From NCBI RefSeq assembly GCF_001642475.1, contig NW_019173936.1, forward strand, positions 638,531 through 702,530: 64,000 nucleotides of DNA, in the 5' to 3' direction. Numbering within the stretch: position 1 is the stretch's first letter; every line of letters starts with the position of its first letter. The DNA comes from Fonsecaea monophora. Its lineage: Eukaryota; Ascomycota; Eurotiomycetes; Chaetothyriales; Herpotrichiellaceae. The position numbers and the translations under genes were made by a program. The notes under the pieces were generated by a model. The model did not search any database. It was given only the letters and a program-made list of their open reading frames with translations, and was not told the origin of the DNA. Below, in pieces: positions 52,881 through 63,336 of this stretch.

Positions 52881-53190
52881 CATAATGGCCTATTTTTCCT
52901 TTGTCAGTACGACACACTGTACCCGGTTCAGGAAATGCTTGTACCATGATGGAGGTGTGGATAATGGTGGCCTAATTTTCGTCAGTGCGAAACAGTTTAC
53001 CTCTTTTTCAACAGCTGCTCGTACCATGATGGAATTGTGAGCCGTGGTGGCCTATTCTTCGTCAGCGTGGAACAGTTCAACCCTTTCCGACAGCTTCGCG
53101 TACAATGATGTAAGTTTGAACCATGGTGCCCTATTCTTCGTCAGCGCAATCCACGTTACCGTTTATCCACAGCCTCGCGTACCGTGATGG
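52881..53190. repeat. Four-copy tandem repeat of 79-82 bp
   Basis: Anchors recur at GGCCTATTTTT 52887, GGCCTAATTTT 52969, GGCCTATTCTT 53049 and GCCCTATTCTT 53128, and GTACCATGAT-like words at 52941, 53021, 53100 and 53179. Each copy also carries TCGTCAGxGC and an AACAGTTTACC-like element. Copies are diverged by substitutions and small indels. The last copy overlaps the 3' end of the small minus-strand gene at 53156-53605. Confidence 0.85.
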
Positions 53191-53605
53191 CATGGGGACT
53201 GTCCGAAAGGTGCCCCACGGCTTGATGAGGTTGGTGAGCATGAGGTATATGAAAATGAGGTATGTGTACGTGTTGCGTAGGATGGGCTGGCGGGGTAGGG
53301 AACGTTTGACGGGGCTGGAGGGCTTGAGATGTTGTTCTGGAGTCTGTGCCGTGGTATCTGGTCTTGTCGCGCAAGTCGTCGACGGATCGCGGTGCATGGA
53401 GCGAGCTGGAAGCAATAGGTTTAGGAACCGTATCGGTCTTCTTAAACTGCGTTGGTGGGTTCGTGCAAGCTGTCGATTCGGGCAAGGCGCTGCGCTTCGG
53501 TGTGGTCGACAATGCGGTTGCGGTTGGATTAGAGGAGGTAATGGGTTTCGAGGCGCTCGGTGGGCTGTCGTTATCGTCTGCCGGGCACGAACAGCAAGAG
53601 CCCAT
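53156..53605 (-). CDS. Small MGSCC-starting, histidine-rich protein
   Basis: An open frame of 149 residues with good start context (CATAATGGGC). I do not recognise a family. It begins MGSCCSCPADD, a strong match to an N-myristoylation site (Gly2) with adjacent palmitoylation cysteines (4, 5, 7), which would anchor it on the inner face of membranes. The middle is Ser/Thr/Pro-rich and probably disordered. Residues 108-132 hold nine histidines in an HxH/HIPH pattern that could bind metal. The last 14 residues lie within the tandem repeat. The opposite strand has a similar-length frame, so this is a probable, not certain, gene. Confidence 0.5.
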   Translation of the reverse strand: MGSCCSCPADDNDSPPSASKPITSSNPTATALSTTPKRSALPESTACTNPPTQFKKTDTVPKPIASSSLHAPRSVDDLRDKTRYHGTDSRTTSQALQPRQTFPTPPAHPTQHVHIPHFHIPHAHQPHQAVGHLSDSPHAITVREAVDKR

Positions 53606-53742
53606 TATGGAGCTTTGATGTTGTGTCTGTGAGTGTCAAGTTTTCAATGGGAGAAACACGACGCAACACTTAGTACGAGAAATAGTTGACAGAGATATGC
53701 CTTTGCCTGTTGGTAGAAATTCACGTCTGAATGACGGGTGGC

Positions 53743-53808
53743 AGAAGAAGGAAGAAGAAGAAGAAGAAGAAGAAGAAGAAGAAGAAGAAGAAGAAGAAGA
53801 AGAAGAGA
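53743..53808. repeat. GAA/TTC microsatellite
   Basis: About 20 near-perfect GAA units on the plus strand. On the minus strand it is a pyrimidine tract 140-200 bp upstream of the small MGSCC gene. It may act as a promoter tract. Confidence 0.9.
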
Positions 53809-54165
53809 AATGGCACAAGGCAGGAACAACGTATACGCGTCGATGCACCGCTTAGTTACACACAAACTACAAATTGTGTGCATGTAAGTGAAGCATTGAG
53901 TCACCCTTTCACCAAACACGCGTTGTTCTAGGTCAAACGCAACCACCCGCGAGGAACGTCAGAAAACATTGGACAGCCGACTAGGCACATTGTGGCAATT
54001 TCATATAGGGAATTAAAAGAGGATGTCTGCAAAGGTTGCAGGTCGATATGGGGGCGAAGAGGTATACTTGCTAGTACCTTGTAAGATGGAACCACCTTCT
54101 GAGGTTGTCGATATCCGCCTTTGGGTATTCAACGACTCGATAAGACGAAGTGACCATCAGATAAA
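53809..54165. other. Intergenic region
   Basis: Flank between the microsatellite and the DUF3433 gene stop. Nothing further is seen. Confidence 0.5.
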
Positions 54166-56902
54166 CTAGAAAGACACAGTGCCTGTCCCCCTTCGGTGCA
54201 CAGGCCTCACAAGCTCAATGCCTGAAGTCGTCTGTTCGGATAACCTCTGCGTGGAACGTTGGCCAGATTCAGTATCCCGCCGTTGCCGTTTGCGATCGAG
54301 TCGAGACGTAGAGTGACTCCTTCTGCGTGCCTTTCCGGTTGGAATTGACAGGATATTTCCACACGCGTGGAAAAGCCGTCGAAAGTTGATCTTCCAGGAG
54401 TTGTATCCGGTATAGATGCCCGCTGGCCGCCATTTTAACGGGCCCGATATAGTGGGAAGGAGAGCCTGTAAGGCTTCTCTAGACGCAACGTCGTAGAATC
54501 CCGCGTTTAGAGCCTTGCTTGCCACAGTCGCTGTCGCTTGCAAGCAATCGATATCATCATCCGGTCTCTCACGCCATGATGGAAGGTATCCCGTCGTGAT
54601 ACCAAGATGAAGCTCGTCGTCATGGCCAAGATAGCCGGCAAAGAAATACCTCCGCTTCGCCAACGTCACTTGCGCCTTTAGATGTTCCTCCTGGTCGTCC
54701 GATCGCTGGACCCAGAATTCTGGGCATCGAAGTATGGGACTCTGGTAGCAAAGAGACACAAAGTCAATAAATGTGAAAATCGGCCAGCACGTTCTGATTC
54801 TGCCGTAGGGCCTTGCCACCCAGATAGCAATGCAGTAGAGAACCAGGACCGCGAACGCGCCGTAGAAGTTCGAAAGTTTGATATTGACCATCAATGCGTC
54901 GTTCCCAACCTCACCATAGACAAAGACGCGTCCAATGATAACGTGGGTGAAGGTGCTCCCGGTAGCAAGGATAACACCCCATGCGATCCGAAAATTGCGG
55001 GCCACTAGTGCGTTGGCGATAGTAGAAACGGGGTCGGTTGAGAGATAGTCAAGAAGAACAGATTGTTGGGCCGAAGTTCCTTGCACTGAGGCGGCCATGT
55101 TTTGAATCGGTCGCATTGTGCGGTGATATTGGTCGGAGACTATGAATGTCGGTGAGAAGAGACCGAAGAGAAAGACGGGGAGGACGTTGAACACCAAACC
55201 TCGCTCAAAAATGCACAAGACTGCATTTTGCCGTCGAAGGTCGTCCGAAAGCCGGCACAGTTTGGGTCGAAACGCAATCGGTTGGGAAACGCTCCCCTTG
55301 GTCCAATAGACAATAGAACAGATAAATAATGTTATACCTATTAGGAAGACTGGCAGGATGTAAACGTCGGTCAGGTAGAAGTTACCAACCCGAGGTCGTC
55401 TGTATTTCGAAGAGAACTCTTGATTCTTCTCTTGATCAAACAAGTCGTTTACATCTAGGGCATTGGTTAGGCATGAGTTTCAATAGCAGGAAACCACACA
55501 GGGATTTACCTTGAACAGAGCCATCCGGAGGAGGGGCGACATGTGATTCGAGCTCGTCTCCATCTTCCAGTGGCGCCACGGGGCTCTGCACTCGAATCCT
55601 GTTGTACCCCACAGCAGATACCTCAGTCTCCATAACTGCGGAGTGTGACTGCTGCGTGGTGGCTCCAAGAACGGAAAGGGGTTCTGGGGCAGTACCGTGG
55701 TCGGCTGACGGCACGGTAGCACCATAGGGTTCCAGCGGGGTATAACGAGTCTGTGCAGCCAGGACTGTTCGTAACGAACGCATAGGAAAACTTTCCTCTT
55801 CACCATACGTTCGTGGATCACCCTCAGAATCCATTTCAGGTTGAGATTCTGCTGGTTCATTTTCATGAACTTGCAGACCACCATGAGCCATGGCCACTCG
55901 AGAATGTCCGCCGGCCAACGTTCCTTCGTTGCGGAAAAATCTGATACCGTGAACGATCAAACCAGTATGCCGTTGTCTCCAGTATCCGAGTCGCAGCGTG
56001 CCATATTTTGAGGGCCATTTCTCAAGGACTCGGATGACTTCTATTCTGGCCCGCGTAAGCTCAAGGCCAGTAAATGCGGGAAATATATTCGACCCTTGAA
56101 CCAAAGAGAGCTGTGATGCAATGGAGCAAGGGCTCCATCGAAGACCAGTCTTGTGGCGCTTCAAGTATACAATTAGACACACTACCGAGGCAAACAGAAC
56201 AAGGTAGATTGAAGCCACAAAAGCACCGGATACCACGGAAACAGTAACCTGCCATCCTTGGATATCTTCCACAGGTTGAAGGAAACTGGACTTGAAAGGG
56301 GCCAGAAGCGCATTCGCGGTGAGTGATATCGAAAGAGTGAAGGCCAAGTATTCCTTCCGATGAAACATATACAACAACCGGCCTGGTCCAGGAATGAATC
56401 CAGGAAGAGTGCTGAGCTCATCGGAAGTATGAAGAAGGTTGTGGCCTTCTGGCTGATGGTCCGTGCTCACATTGGCCATTTTGACATATGGCATGATGCG
56501 ATAGTACTGCTGCACAATGGATCTGAATGCCAGGACCGTCACCGAGGCAATGACATTGGGAAGATAGATCCAGAGGTTATAGCTCGTTTGTGATTGGAAG
56601 CGGAGCCAACGCGGTTGTTTGCGCCCAACCACGACCAAACCAGTGACAGCAGCAAGGCAAAGGAAGAACCAAAGTGCAGCGACTGTCAAGAACCCCGTAC
56701 CAAGGACAAAAGGTTTGAAATTTGGTTCCTCATAGCCATCAATTCCGTCAACATTAATGGGCGTGTATCGATCGTCCCCGGCATCCAGCGAAGAATGGGC
56801 GATGGAGGCGTCATCACTGGCTGCATATGTTTGTGCGACACGATCACGACCTCGATCCATACCTGGATGAGCAAGATTGGGTGTGGACTCGTGGTAGCTC
56901 AT
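54166..56902 (-). CDS. DUF3433 multi-TM fungal membrane protein
   Basis: Two exons (56902-55510 and 55454-54166) give 893 residues. I chose ATG 56902 (MSYHES) because the longer frame starts with GTG. The head is Ser/Asp-rich. A first set of TM helices lies at about 65-90, 105-130, 185-210 and 225-255; a second set comes at about 495-515, 555-575, 635-655 and 665-690. This doubled arrangement is typical of DUF3433 proteins, which are large fungal membrane proteins of unknown role. Between the halves is an acidic Glu/Pro/Ser-rich linker, and the end is Arg/Ser-rich. No enzymatic motif is visible. It is divergent from the second regulator gene. Confidence 0.82.
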
Positions 56903-58141
56903 GGTGACTCGACTATTTCTGAGATCCGGTGTTGGAGTTCTGTGGTTCACGTGGTGTAGAATCTTAGCATCATCTGTTGTGGCATTTGTCGAGACAAGAG
57001 CCTGTAGATGATCAAGAAGACAGCATGATCAAAGACTGGTTGTTCGAGAAGTCGAACAAGTTACTAACAACCTTGAGGATATCCTAGAATGTTATTTGAT
57101 GCTAGAGTCACAGAACTGAGAGCTCGAGAAGGCCTCTTTAAACGGCCAAGAGCTTCTTTTCTGCAGCCTTACTTCGTGTATGAGATGGCATGTTCGCCCA
57201 CCAATTGACAGCTGCAAATGGATGTTGTTTCACAACGGACCAAAGGCTAGTTTATTCGCCTGCAGTAGTGGGAATTGGGGCCATCTTTGGCAACTTGATA
57301 AGGCTGAGTTGAAGAACAATGCTGTTCCCAGCCTCACTCCGTGTCGCAGGCCACTGGACTCCAAGAACGCTTCTGGAAACATAAAGCGACGATCCTTTCA
57401 TTTCAGAAACCCCTCATCTTCAGGTGTGATAGTCTGTCCACCTCGTGCAGGGGGGTTGTGCTTTGGACAAAGCCGCAGCCTTAGTGTGTAGGAGTGAGCC
57501 TGTTGAGTTGCAGAAATCGATGAGTGTGCCGTCTAGGCTGAGAGGACCAGAGGTAGGCATGACAGTTAAGGCACCGAGTCGGGACTATGGCCCAATCATC
57601 AAGACCAGGTAAAGGCCAGTGTGATTGTAAGTTGCATTGTGCTGCAACCGAAGTGCATGAGTCCAATAAGGCACTGTGTGGCTGAACAGGGGTTGATTGA
57701 TGTGTAACGGAGCGGTAAGGTATTCGGCAACTATGTGAGGGGGGGTTGCTTGCCAGGGCGCTAATGGCTCAACAGTGGTAACGGCACGTGATAGCACTCT
57801 TGGAATGACATAATCCAGGGTTAAGAGGTGTGACTAATGGGAGAGTAGAGTTGCCAAGGCAATGTAATGACGGTCACGCTACGGCCTCAGTCGCCTTTAC
57901 GATTCTCGAGCCCCCATTGGGCCTGTAGTACATTATCCCTGGATCGAAACCTCAGCGCCATGGCTGTACCTGGTACAATGCCATTTCCTTCTTTTACAGA
58001 TGCCACGCTATCTCTGAGCCGGCTATATGAGGTGTATCCATCGCTCTTAAACTCGCTGTCGGCCATTCCCAGTCCCGTGATAGTGATACATACAATCAGA
58101 TCAACCTCTCTAATTGAAGAACCATCAGCAGTCTCGACTCC
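56903..58141. other. Divergent promoter region (DUF3433 and second regulator)
   Basis: 1.24 kb with only short overlapping frames. No gene, tRNA or repeat is supported. Confidence 0.45.
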
Positions 58142-60034
58142 ATGGACTTCTGCGCGACACGTTCCCGTCAAACAAACACACCGCGGACACCAAAGAGCCC
58201 CCATGACAACAAACTCCGTTCTTTAGCTGCAGTTGACGCCAAAGACCCCCCCTTGGCTGTCTCTCCGGGCCGTCTGCGAAAACGAGAGTCTGACCGACGA
58301 AGCCAGCGGCAGGCCCGCGAACGCACCAAGACCCACATCGCTCATCTGGAGGCCATAGTGGAAGAATTCCGACGAAGAGATGCCAGCGGTCAAGTCGCCG
58401 TGCTGATGAAGAAATTGACGGAGCTGGAGCGTGAAAGAGATGCCATGGTCAAGAACTTCCATGACATATGGAGCGTGGTGAAACCGTACTACTGCAAGTG
58501 GACAGCTGTTGATCTAGTACCGGACTGTGGTATTCGAGGAGGAGTAGTAGCGACGAGCGCGGCACAGGGAACTCAAGATGAGGGTTGTCGAGCAGCAACA
58601 GCAGACAGTGGTGACAGTCTTGTTGTCCAAGACACATATAGTTTTGATGACGGCACTACTACATCATTGCCGCCACCAATGAGTTCAGAGGAAGCCAGGG
58701 CCAATGTCGCCGAGAGTGAGGCTCTGCCCAATAGCCTGACTACTCCTCAGCTCCCTTCCAACACAATCAAAACCCCAGGGCCTGTTGTCTTTTTGGGACC
58801 CGAGCGTGTCAAAGTGTCTTCTCCTGCGCCGACCCTACGAGATTGTGGCGGCCGCGATCCTGTGAAAAAGGTCTATGTCAACTTCAGTCTTTCCAACTAC
58901 GCCCCGGGCTGGGCCTATACCTCCCAACGATGCTCCTGTTGCCATGAGACGTGCACGCCGCTGTCACGAGGCAGGGAAGATGGCTCTATGTGGAGAGGCA
59001 ACCAGTGGACATTTGCTAACGAAGTGCTCGGTGAGCGCCTGTCATGGGCAGAAGGGGAGATACAGCCCGCCACAGACATCGAGTCGGACGACGTGCCCAT
59101 CCGCGCCCTGCTCGAGGGATGGTCCTCGGTGGCGCAGCGCGGGCGGTTGCATCCCTCGTGGCAGATCCTGCGACATATCGACGAGACCCTCTTTAGTATG
59201 TGTCCGAATGTCGAACGGCTAGCCATTCTCCGCGCGATGCACACCCTCCTCCAATTCCACACCGAACCGACACACGGGCGCTATACTCGTCTGCCGCCAT
59301 GGTACAGCACGAGACGACAGTGGCAACAGACCCGGAGCTATGCGATCGACTATTTCGCATGGCCCTCCCTGCGCGATCGCTTCATCCAGAACGAGCACCG
59401 ATACTGTGGCAACGAGTTCTGGTCCCTATTTTGCAGCAGCCTCAAGATCCTCTGGCCGTATCAATTCCGTGATTGCTATGTCCAGGAAGAAGCCACTGGG
59501 CTATACAAGGTCTCGCCGCTGTTTGACCAGAGGCTACTTGATATCAATTGCTGGACCATGGGGCCCGACATCTTTCACCGATTCCCAGAGTTGTCTAGCG
59601 ACATACCGGCTTTCAGTCCAACGCCGCACAGTTTGTCACACCCCGCTTCTACGGGAGCAACAGGACTCGGAGCGAGGCAGGTGGGGGTGTCTGCTTTGGA
59701 TACCACTGATACTTCTTCTCTGAGCGAGATCGCGCCGACAGGTCAAGCTGGTTGCGCCGACCTAAACCACAAGAAGGGCAACAAGTATCATGACAAACTT
59801 TCAACGACGATAACAGCTACCGTCTTCCCTAAGGATACTGCCGTGAATTACCCTCTAGAGATAACCCCGCCGGAAGCCTCACTTCAGAACTCCTTAGAAG
59901 GCCTATCATCAGCGTCCCATCAATACAATATCGGCGACTTGAGCCAAGCCATGGCGGTTGATGCGTTCATTAACGGCATTATCGACAAGGCGGATCTGGA
60001 GACCATCTGGCCCTCAGGTAACCTGTGTGGCTAA
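58142..60034 (+). CDS. Second bZIP-type transcription regulator with DUF3425-like region
   Basis: A 630-residue single-exon gene. A basic region lies at about 45-62 (LRKRESDRRSQRQARER) followed by a leucine-zipper-like helix with heptad hydrophobics (HIAHLEAIVEEF). The middle carries Asp/Thr/Pro-rich sequence. The C-terminal part (about 330-490) has the family's HPSWQILRHIDETLF, LPPWYSTRRQWQQ and AIDYFAWPSLRDRFI blocks, which I associate with DUF3425 fungal regulators. It is the second protein of this type in the window. It has no obvious target cluster on its right; targets are unknown. Confidence 0.82.
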   Translation: MDFCATRSRQTNTPRTPKSPHDNKLRSLAAVDAKDPPLAVSPGRLRKRESDRRSQRQARERTKTHIAHLEAIVEEFRRRDASGQVAVLMKKLTELERERDAMVKNFHDIWSVVKPYYCKWTAVDLVPDCGIRGGVVATSAAQGTQDEGCRAATADSGDSLVVQDTYSFDDGTTTSLPPPMSSEEARANVAESEALPNSLTTPQLPSNTIKTPGPVVFLGPERVKVSSPAPTLRDCGGRDPVKKVYVNFSLSNYAPGWAYTSQRCSCCHETCTPLSRGREDGSMWRGNQWTFANEVLGERLSWAEGEIQPATDIESDDVPIRALLEGWSSVAQRGRLHPSWQILRHIDETLFSMCPNVERLAILRAMHTLLQFHTEPTHGRYTRLPPWYSTRRQWQQTRSYAIDYFAWPSLRDRFIQNEHRYCGNEFWSLFCSSLKILWPYQFRDCYVQEEATGLYKVSPLFDQRLLDINCWTMGPDIFHRFPELSSDIPAFSPTPHSLSHPASTGATGLGARQVGVSALDTTDTSSLSEIAPTGQAGCADLNHKKGNKYHDKLSTTITATVFPKDTAVNYPLEITPPEASLQNSLEGLSSASHQYNIGDLSQAMAVDAFINGIIDKADLETIWPSGNLCG

Positions 60035-60317
60035 TTTCATAAAGCACAAGATCAACGCAATTATGTGGCAGTTGAAAGGAGTCTCCGCCCCCTTTTTAAG
60101 GCTGCAAGGCTGAGTCACGTGGTATGTTCGCCGAATTCGACTGTCGCTTGACCTTCTCTTGAAAGAACCTCAGTATCTTGGCCCACTACTAGTACCGAGT
60201 ACGGCGAGCGCATCTTGAAACTCCACTTGGGGGTTTCTTCGCCATGTTGAGAAACAGTCACAACAGTCCTCCTGATGAATAAAAATACACCTCCCAAACT
60301 CGGTCCAATAAATGCTA

Positions 60318-61302
60318 ATGAAGAGCCTGTTGGAAATTCTTCGCGAGCAGTCAGTACTACGACGTTCAATCAGTGAAATCTACTTACATACCCTCTCGCA
60401 GCTTCCTCGATGTTGAGCACCTCGAAAAGTTTTACCGTTTCTGCGTCCAAGGCTCTTCTCAAACCTTTGGTCATATTTCCCCTCTACTTAGACAGAAGAT
60501 AATCTGGAATCCAGACCACTGGGAGATTTGCGACATTGAGCGCACCTTGACGCTCCGTGGCACTTCATGCGAGACTCGAAATGCCATCATCCTCACCACC
60601 CTAGCTCTCCCAGAGAATATGGTAGTTCTCGGAATAAACTCTTTGAGCGAGGACACTTTCGCTGTTTACAACCACGATAAACATGTCGTGATGCAGATCC
60701 CGCGAAACGCAGCCCCCTTGTTCGGGGTTTTATGCTATGGAGTACAACTCGTGGCGTATGAGCTTTGCCCGAGTGCGACGACCACCCTCTTGACTCCAGA
60801 CTCGAGGGTATGGGTCTCCCGTCGCTCCATATTGAAGAACTACTGCCCCGGGCTTCTGGACGTTACTGCGAGCGGTGCTCTCGAAGCGGGCGAGTCTCCG
60901 CTCGACGGCATCTTACGTGAGTCCCTAGAAGAGGCGTCTCTGTCAGATACAGTGTTGCACGGCCGGCTCTACCCTTCCGGCGTCCTCAGCTACGTGGGGA
61001 GGGGCGGGGGAGAGTATGGCGAAGGCCATGTGTTCGCCCTACCCGAGATCGACTTTTGCTACCACGTCGGCCTCGCTCCAGGAGTGGCCCCAGTCCCGAT
61101 GGACGGTGAGGTCAAATACTTTGCACTCTTGACTGTCTCGGAGATCTTAGGCCGACTACGACGGAGTGAGTTCACGCCGTCGGCCACGTGCGTCCTCCTC
61201 GACTTCTTCATCAAGCGCGGCATTCTCTGCTTTGAGAACGAGCCCGACTATATCGAGATTGTCACGAGGCTGCATAGAGGGTTACACTATCCCACGTTAT
61301 AA
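60318..61302 (+). CDS. DUF4743-Nudix hydrolase (Tnr3-like C-terminal half)
   Basis: Two exons (60318-60349 and 60402-61302) give 310 residues. I added the small first exon because the long frame has no ATG near its start and MKSLLEILRE joins in phase through a GTCAGT donor and TCGCAG acceptor. The N-terminal DUF4743 domain (about 1-140) has ERTLTLRG and a PLFGVLCYGVQL block. The Nudix box at about 175-200 reads GALEAGESPLDGILRESLEE, with the usual G after EExx replaced by Ser. Relatives include fungal Nudix proteins and the Nudix half of thiamine pyrophosphokinase Tnr3, which remove damaged thiamine phosphates. Substrate here is uncertain. Confidence 0.78.
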
Positions 61303-61923
61303 AACATTTCTCTACTTATCTCCGGTTGGGCTGAAAAACCCTGCACACATGGCCGTTTTCCTCGTGACAATGGGGAAGAGAAGAGTACATAAAGGTGCTA
61401 TCTAGGAGAGGCTGTATATTGCCCTGCTCAACTATGCCGCTCTGCTTCTCATGCTCCGCAGTTTCCTCACAATTTCAACGCTCTGGGCTAGCTACAGTAG
61501 TCTTGCATGCAGAGGGATTGCGTATAATACATGGACCTCCGCTCGGAGTCAGAGCAGGTACTCAGAAGGCGCAGAAGGTATTGTTTCGACCCCTGTAAAA
61601 GGGATCTGGTAGGTATCACCTGGGATTCCATCCCTATCTATTCCTCAAATTCAAAACTCAATCTAGAGATAAAGCCCGGTTTCGTCCCAACACTGCAAGT
61701 CGTGAAAATCATCTCGTGGGTATCATTAAAGGAGAAAAAAAAAGGTGCAGAAACATAAGGCCGTGTCGAGTTTCCCATCCAGTACAATGCAATAGCAGTC
61801 CATGCTGCCCGTATGGCAAGTCACATAACCAAACCATTCCCATGTCTGAAAATAGCCACCTCAGGCTGTGCTCAAATAATGCACCCAGATAAGAGCTCCT
61901 GTCCATATCCGAATTTAAGCCGT
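61303..61923. other. Convergent intergenic region
   Basis: 3' flanks of the Nudix and RING genes. A short A-rich run occurs near 61735. No gene is seen. Confidence 0.5.
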
Positions 61924-63336
61924 CTAGGCATGTTCATGGATGAAGGTGCCCCAAAATGCATCTTCTGTGGTCTCACGTTCTGATTTTGTCGGCCGGGAGC
62001 CACTTTCTTTGCCGATCTCACCCCCCTCTCCATCGCTCAATATTTCTGCATTGGCCAAAGACCTTCCTTTGCCCTTGTCCTTCTCCCTGGCCTTCTCTTC
62101 CGAGCTGTCCTCTCGTTTCCGCTTCTTCACCATCAACTTCAGTTCTAGTGGAATCAAACCTCTGCCAGTTCCCGCGGTATCTTTCATATCCAGAGTTTTG
62201 CGGCACACAGGACACACGCCTCTGGTCTTACGAGATGTCGGCGCATTTTCTCTTCGTGATTGAATAGACCACTTCAGAGTATCAAGTATGCACCGGTGGC
62301 AAAAGACGTGTCCGCAGGCCGTAGAAGTTGCATCGGTGGGTGTATCCATGCACACAGGGCACTTGTACGCGGTGAGTGCAGTACGGCCGCTTTCTGTTCC
62401 AGGGTTCTGAGCCAAGATGGTGTCTTGTCTCTGTTTGGCAAGAGCGGCGGATAGGGTGTCAGCGTCGGTAACGGTTGTCAAGTCCACAGATTCGATCAAG
62501 GGATCCTCCGTCTCACCACCTGGCGTAGATGGCTGCTGATGCTGAGAAGATCGAGTGGCAGTGCTTCTCAGAGATGAGGAAGGAGGGGACATGGTCACCT
62601 GTGGAAGATCTCGGCTTTGGCTTTGTTCCTGCTCCGTACGCCGACGGTGACTGCTTCTAGCTTGGGTGCGCACCCAGTTCTGGTGGTTTTCTCGCTGACG
62701 ATTTATTGCCTCCTCTTCCAAGACTGACGGTAGCCTTCCGTCGACAAATGGGTGATTTGGGTCCAGACGATTTAAATAAACTCCAGGATTGGCTGGCCAA
62801 ATTCCCAAGGGTGCAGGGATAATAGGGAGATTGTACTCGAACTCGCTCAGGTTGCTGATGGGCGTGTATCGATAGGCAACGGGAGGATCGTGAGGATGTG
62901 TGGTCAGGGGGGTGTACTGGCTTGCTATTAAAGGTGCACCGTCTGATCTTCGTAGAGAGGTGTCGGCCTGCGCCGTCGAGTCCGGTAGTTGAACAGGCAC
63001 CTCACTGTCTGTCTGTATTATTCTGGCTTCTTGGAAGGCTTCTTGCGCGGTTTGGATGGCGCGATTCGCGTTTTCGAGGGCGCGATTAAGATTCACGTCG
63101 TAGAAAGTGTCTTGGTGACTTGGTACAGGACGAGGGAGAGTAGCTTGCCTGCGTGAGGCACTATCTGGCATAGCATTGAAGAAGTCGCGGAAGAGCCTGG
63201 GCGAAGATCGACGTATAGGCTGTGGGGGGAATTGTCGAGAATGATCGTGTGGTGAATTGCGGACTGGCTGTGGTAGTGGGAGAAGTCTGGGCTGGAGAGA
63301 AAAGAAGGTGGGAGGATATGAAGAGCCAGAGCTCAT
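61924..63336 (-). CDS. RING-finger (C3HC4) E3 ubiquitin ligase, Slx8-like
   Basis: A frame of 470 residues from ATG 63336 (MSSGSSYPP); an upstream in-frame ATG at 63486 would add 50 residues. The first 270 residues are Pro/Ser/Gln-rich with Arg patches. A SIM-like IESVDLTT segment precedes the RING at about 340-395: CPVC, TACGHVFCHRC and CPVCRK give the C3HC4 pattern. A Lys/Arg/Glu-rich tail (KKRKRED) suggests nuclear entry. The arrangement resembles SUMO-targeted ubiquitin ligases of the Slx8/Rfp group, but a general RING protein is possible. The gene is convergent with the Nudix gene. Confidence 0.75.
   Translation of the reverse strand: MSSGSSYPPTFFSLQPRLLPLPQPVRNSPHDHSRQFPPQPIRRSSPRLFRDFFNAMPDSASRRQATLPRPVPSHQDTFYDVNLNRALENANRAIQTAQEAFQEARIIQTDSEVPVQLPDSTAQADTSLRRSDGAPLIASQYTPLTTHPHDPPVAYRYTPISNLSEFEYNLPIIPAPLGIWPANPGVYLNRLDPNHPFVDGRLPSVLEEEAINRQRENHQNWVRTQARSSHRRRTEQEQSQSRDLPQVTMSPPSSSLRSTATRSSQHQQPSTPGGETEDPLIESVDLTTVTDADTLSAALAKQRQDTILAQNPGTESGRTALTAYKCPVCMDTPTDATSTACGHVFCHRCILDTLKWSIQSRRENAPTSRKTRGVCPVCRKTLDMKDTAGTGRGLIPLELKLMVKKRKREDSSEEKAREKDKGKGRSLANAEILSDGEGGEIGKESGSRPTKSERETTEDAFWGTFIHEHA

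Noticed and set aside
53123..53632. Plus-strand frame of 169 codons opposite the MGSCC gene
   Set aside because: Arg/Gly-rich with no start features; the minus frame has a meaningful lipidation start and better context.
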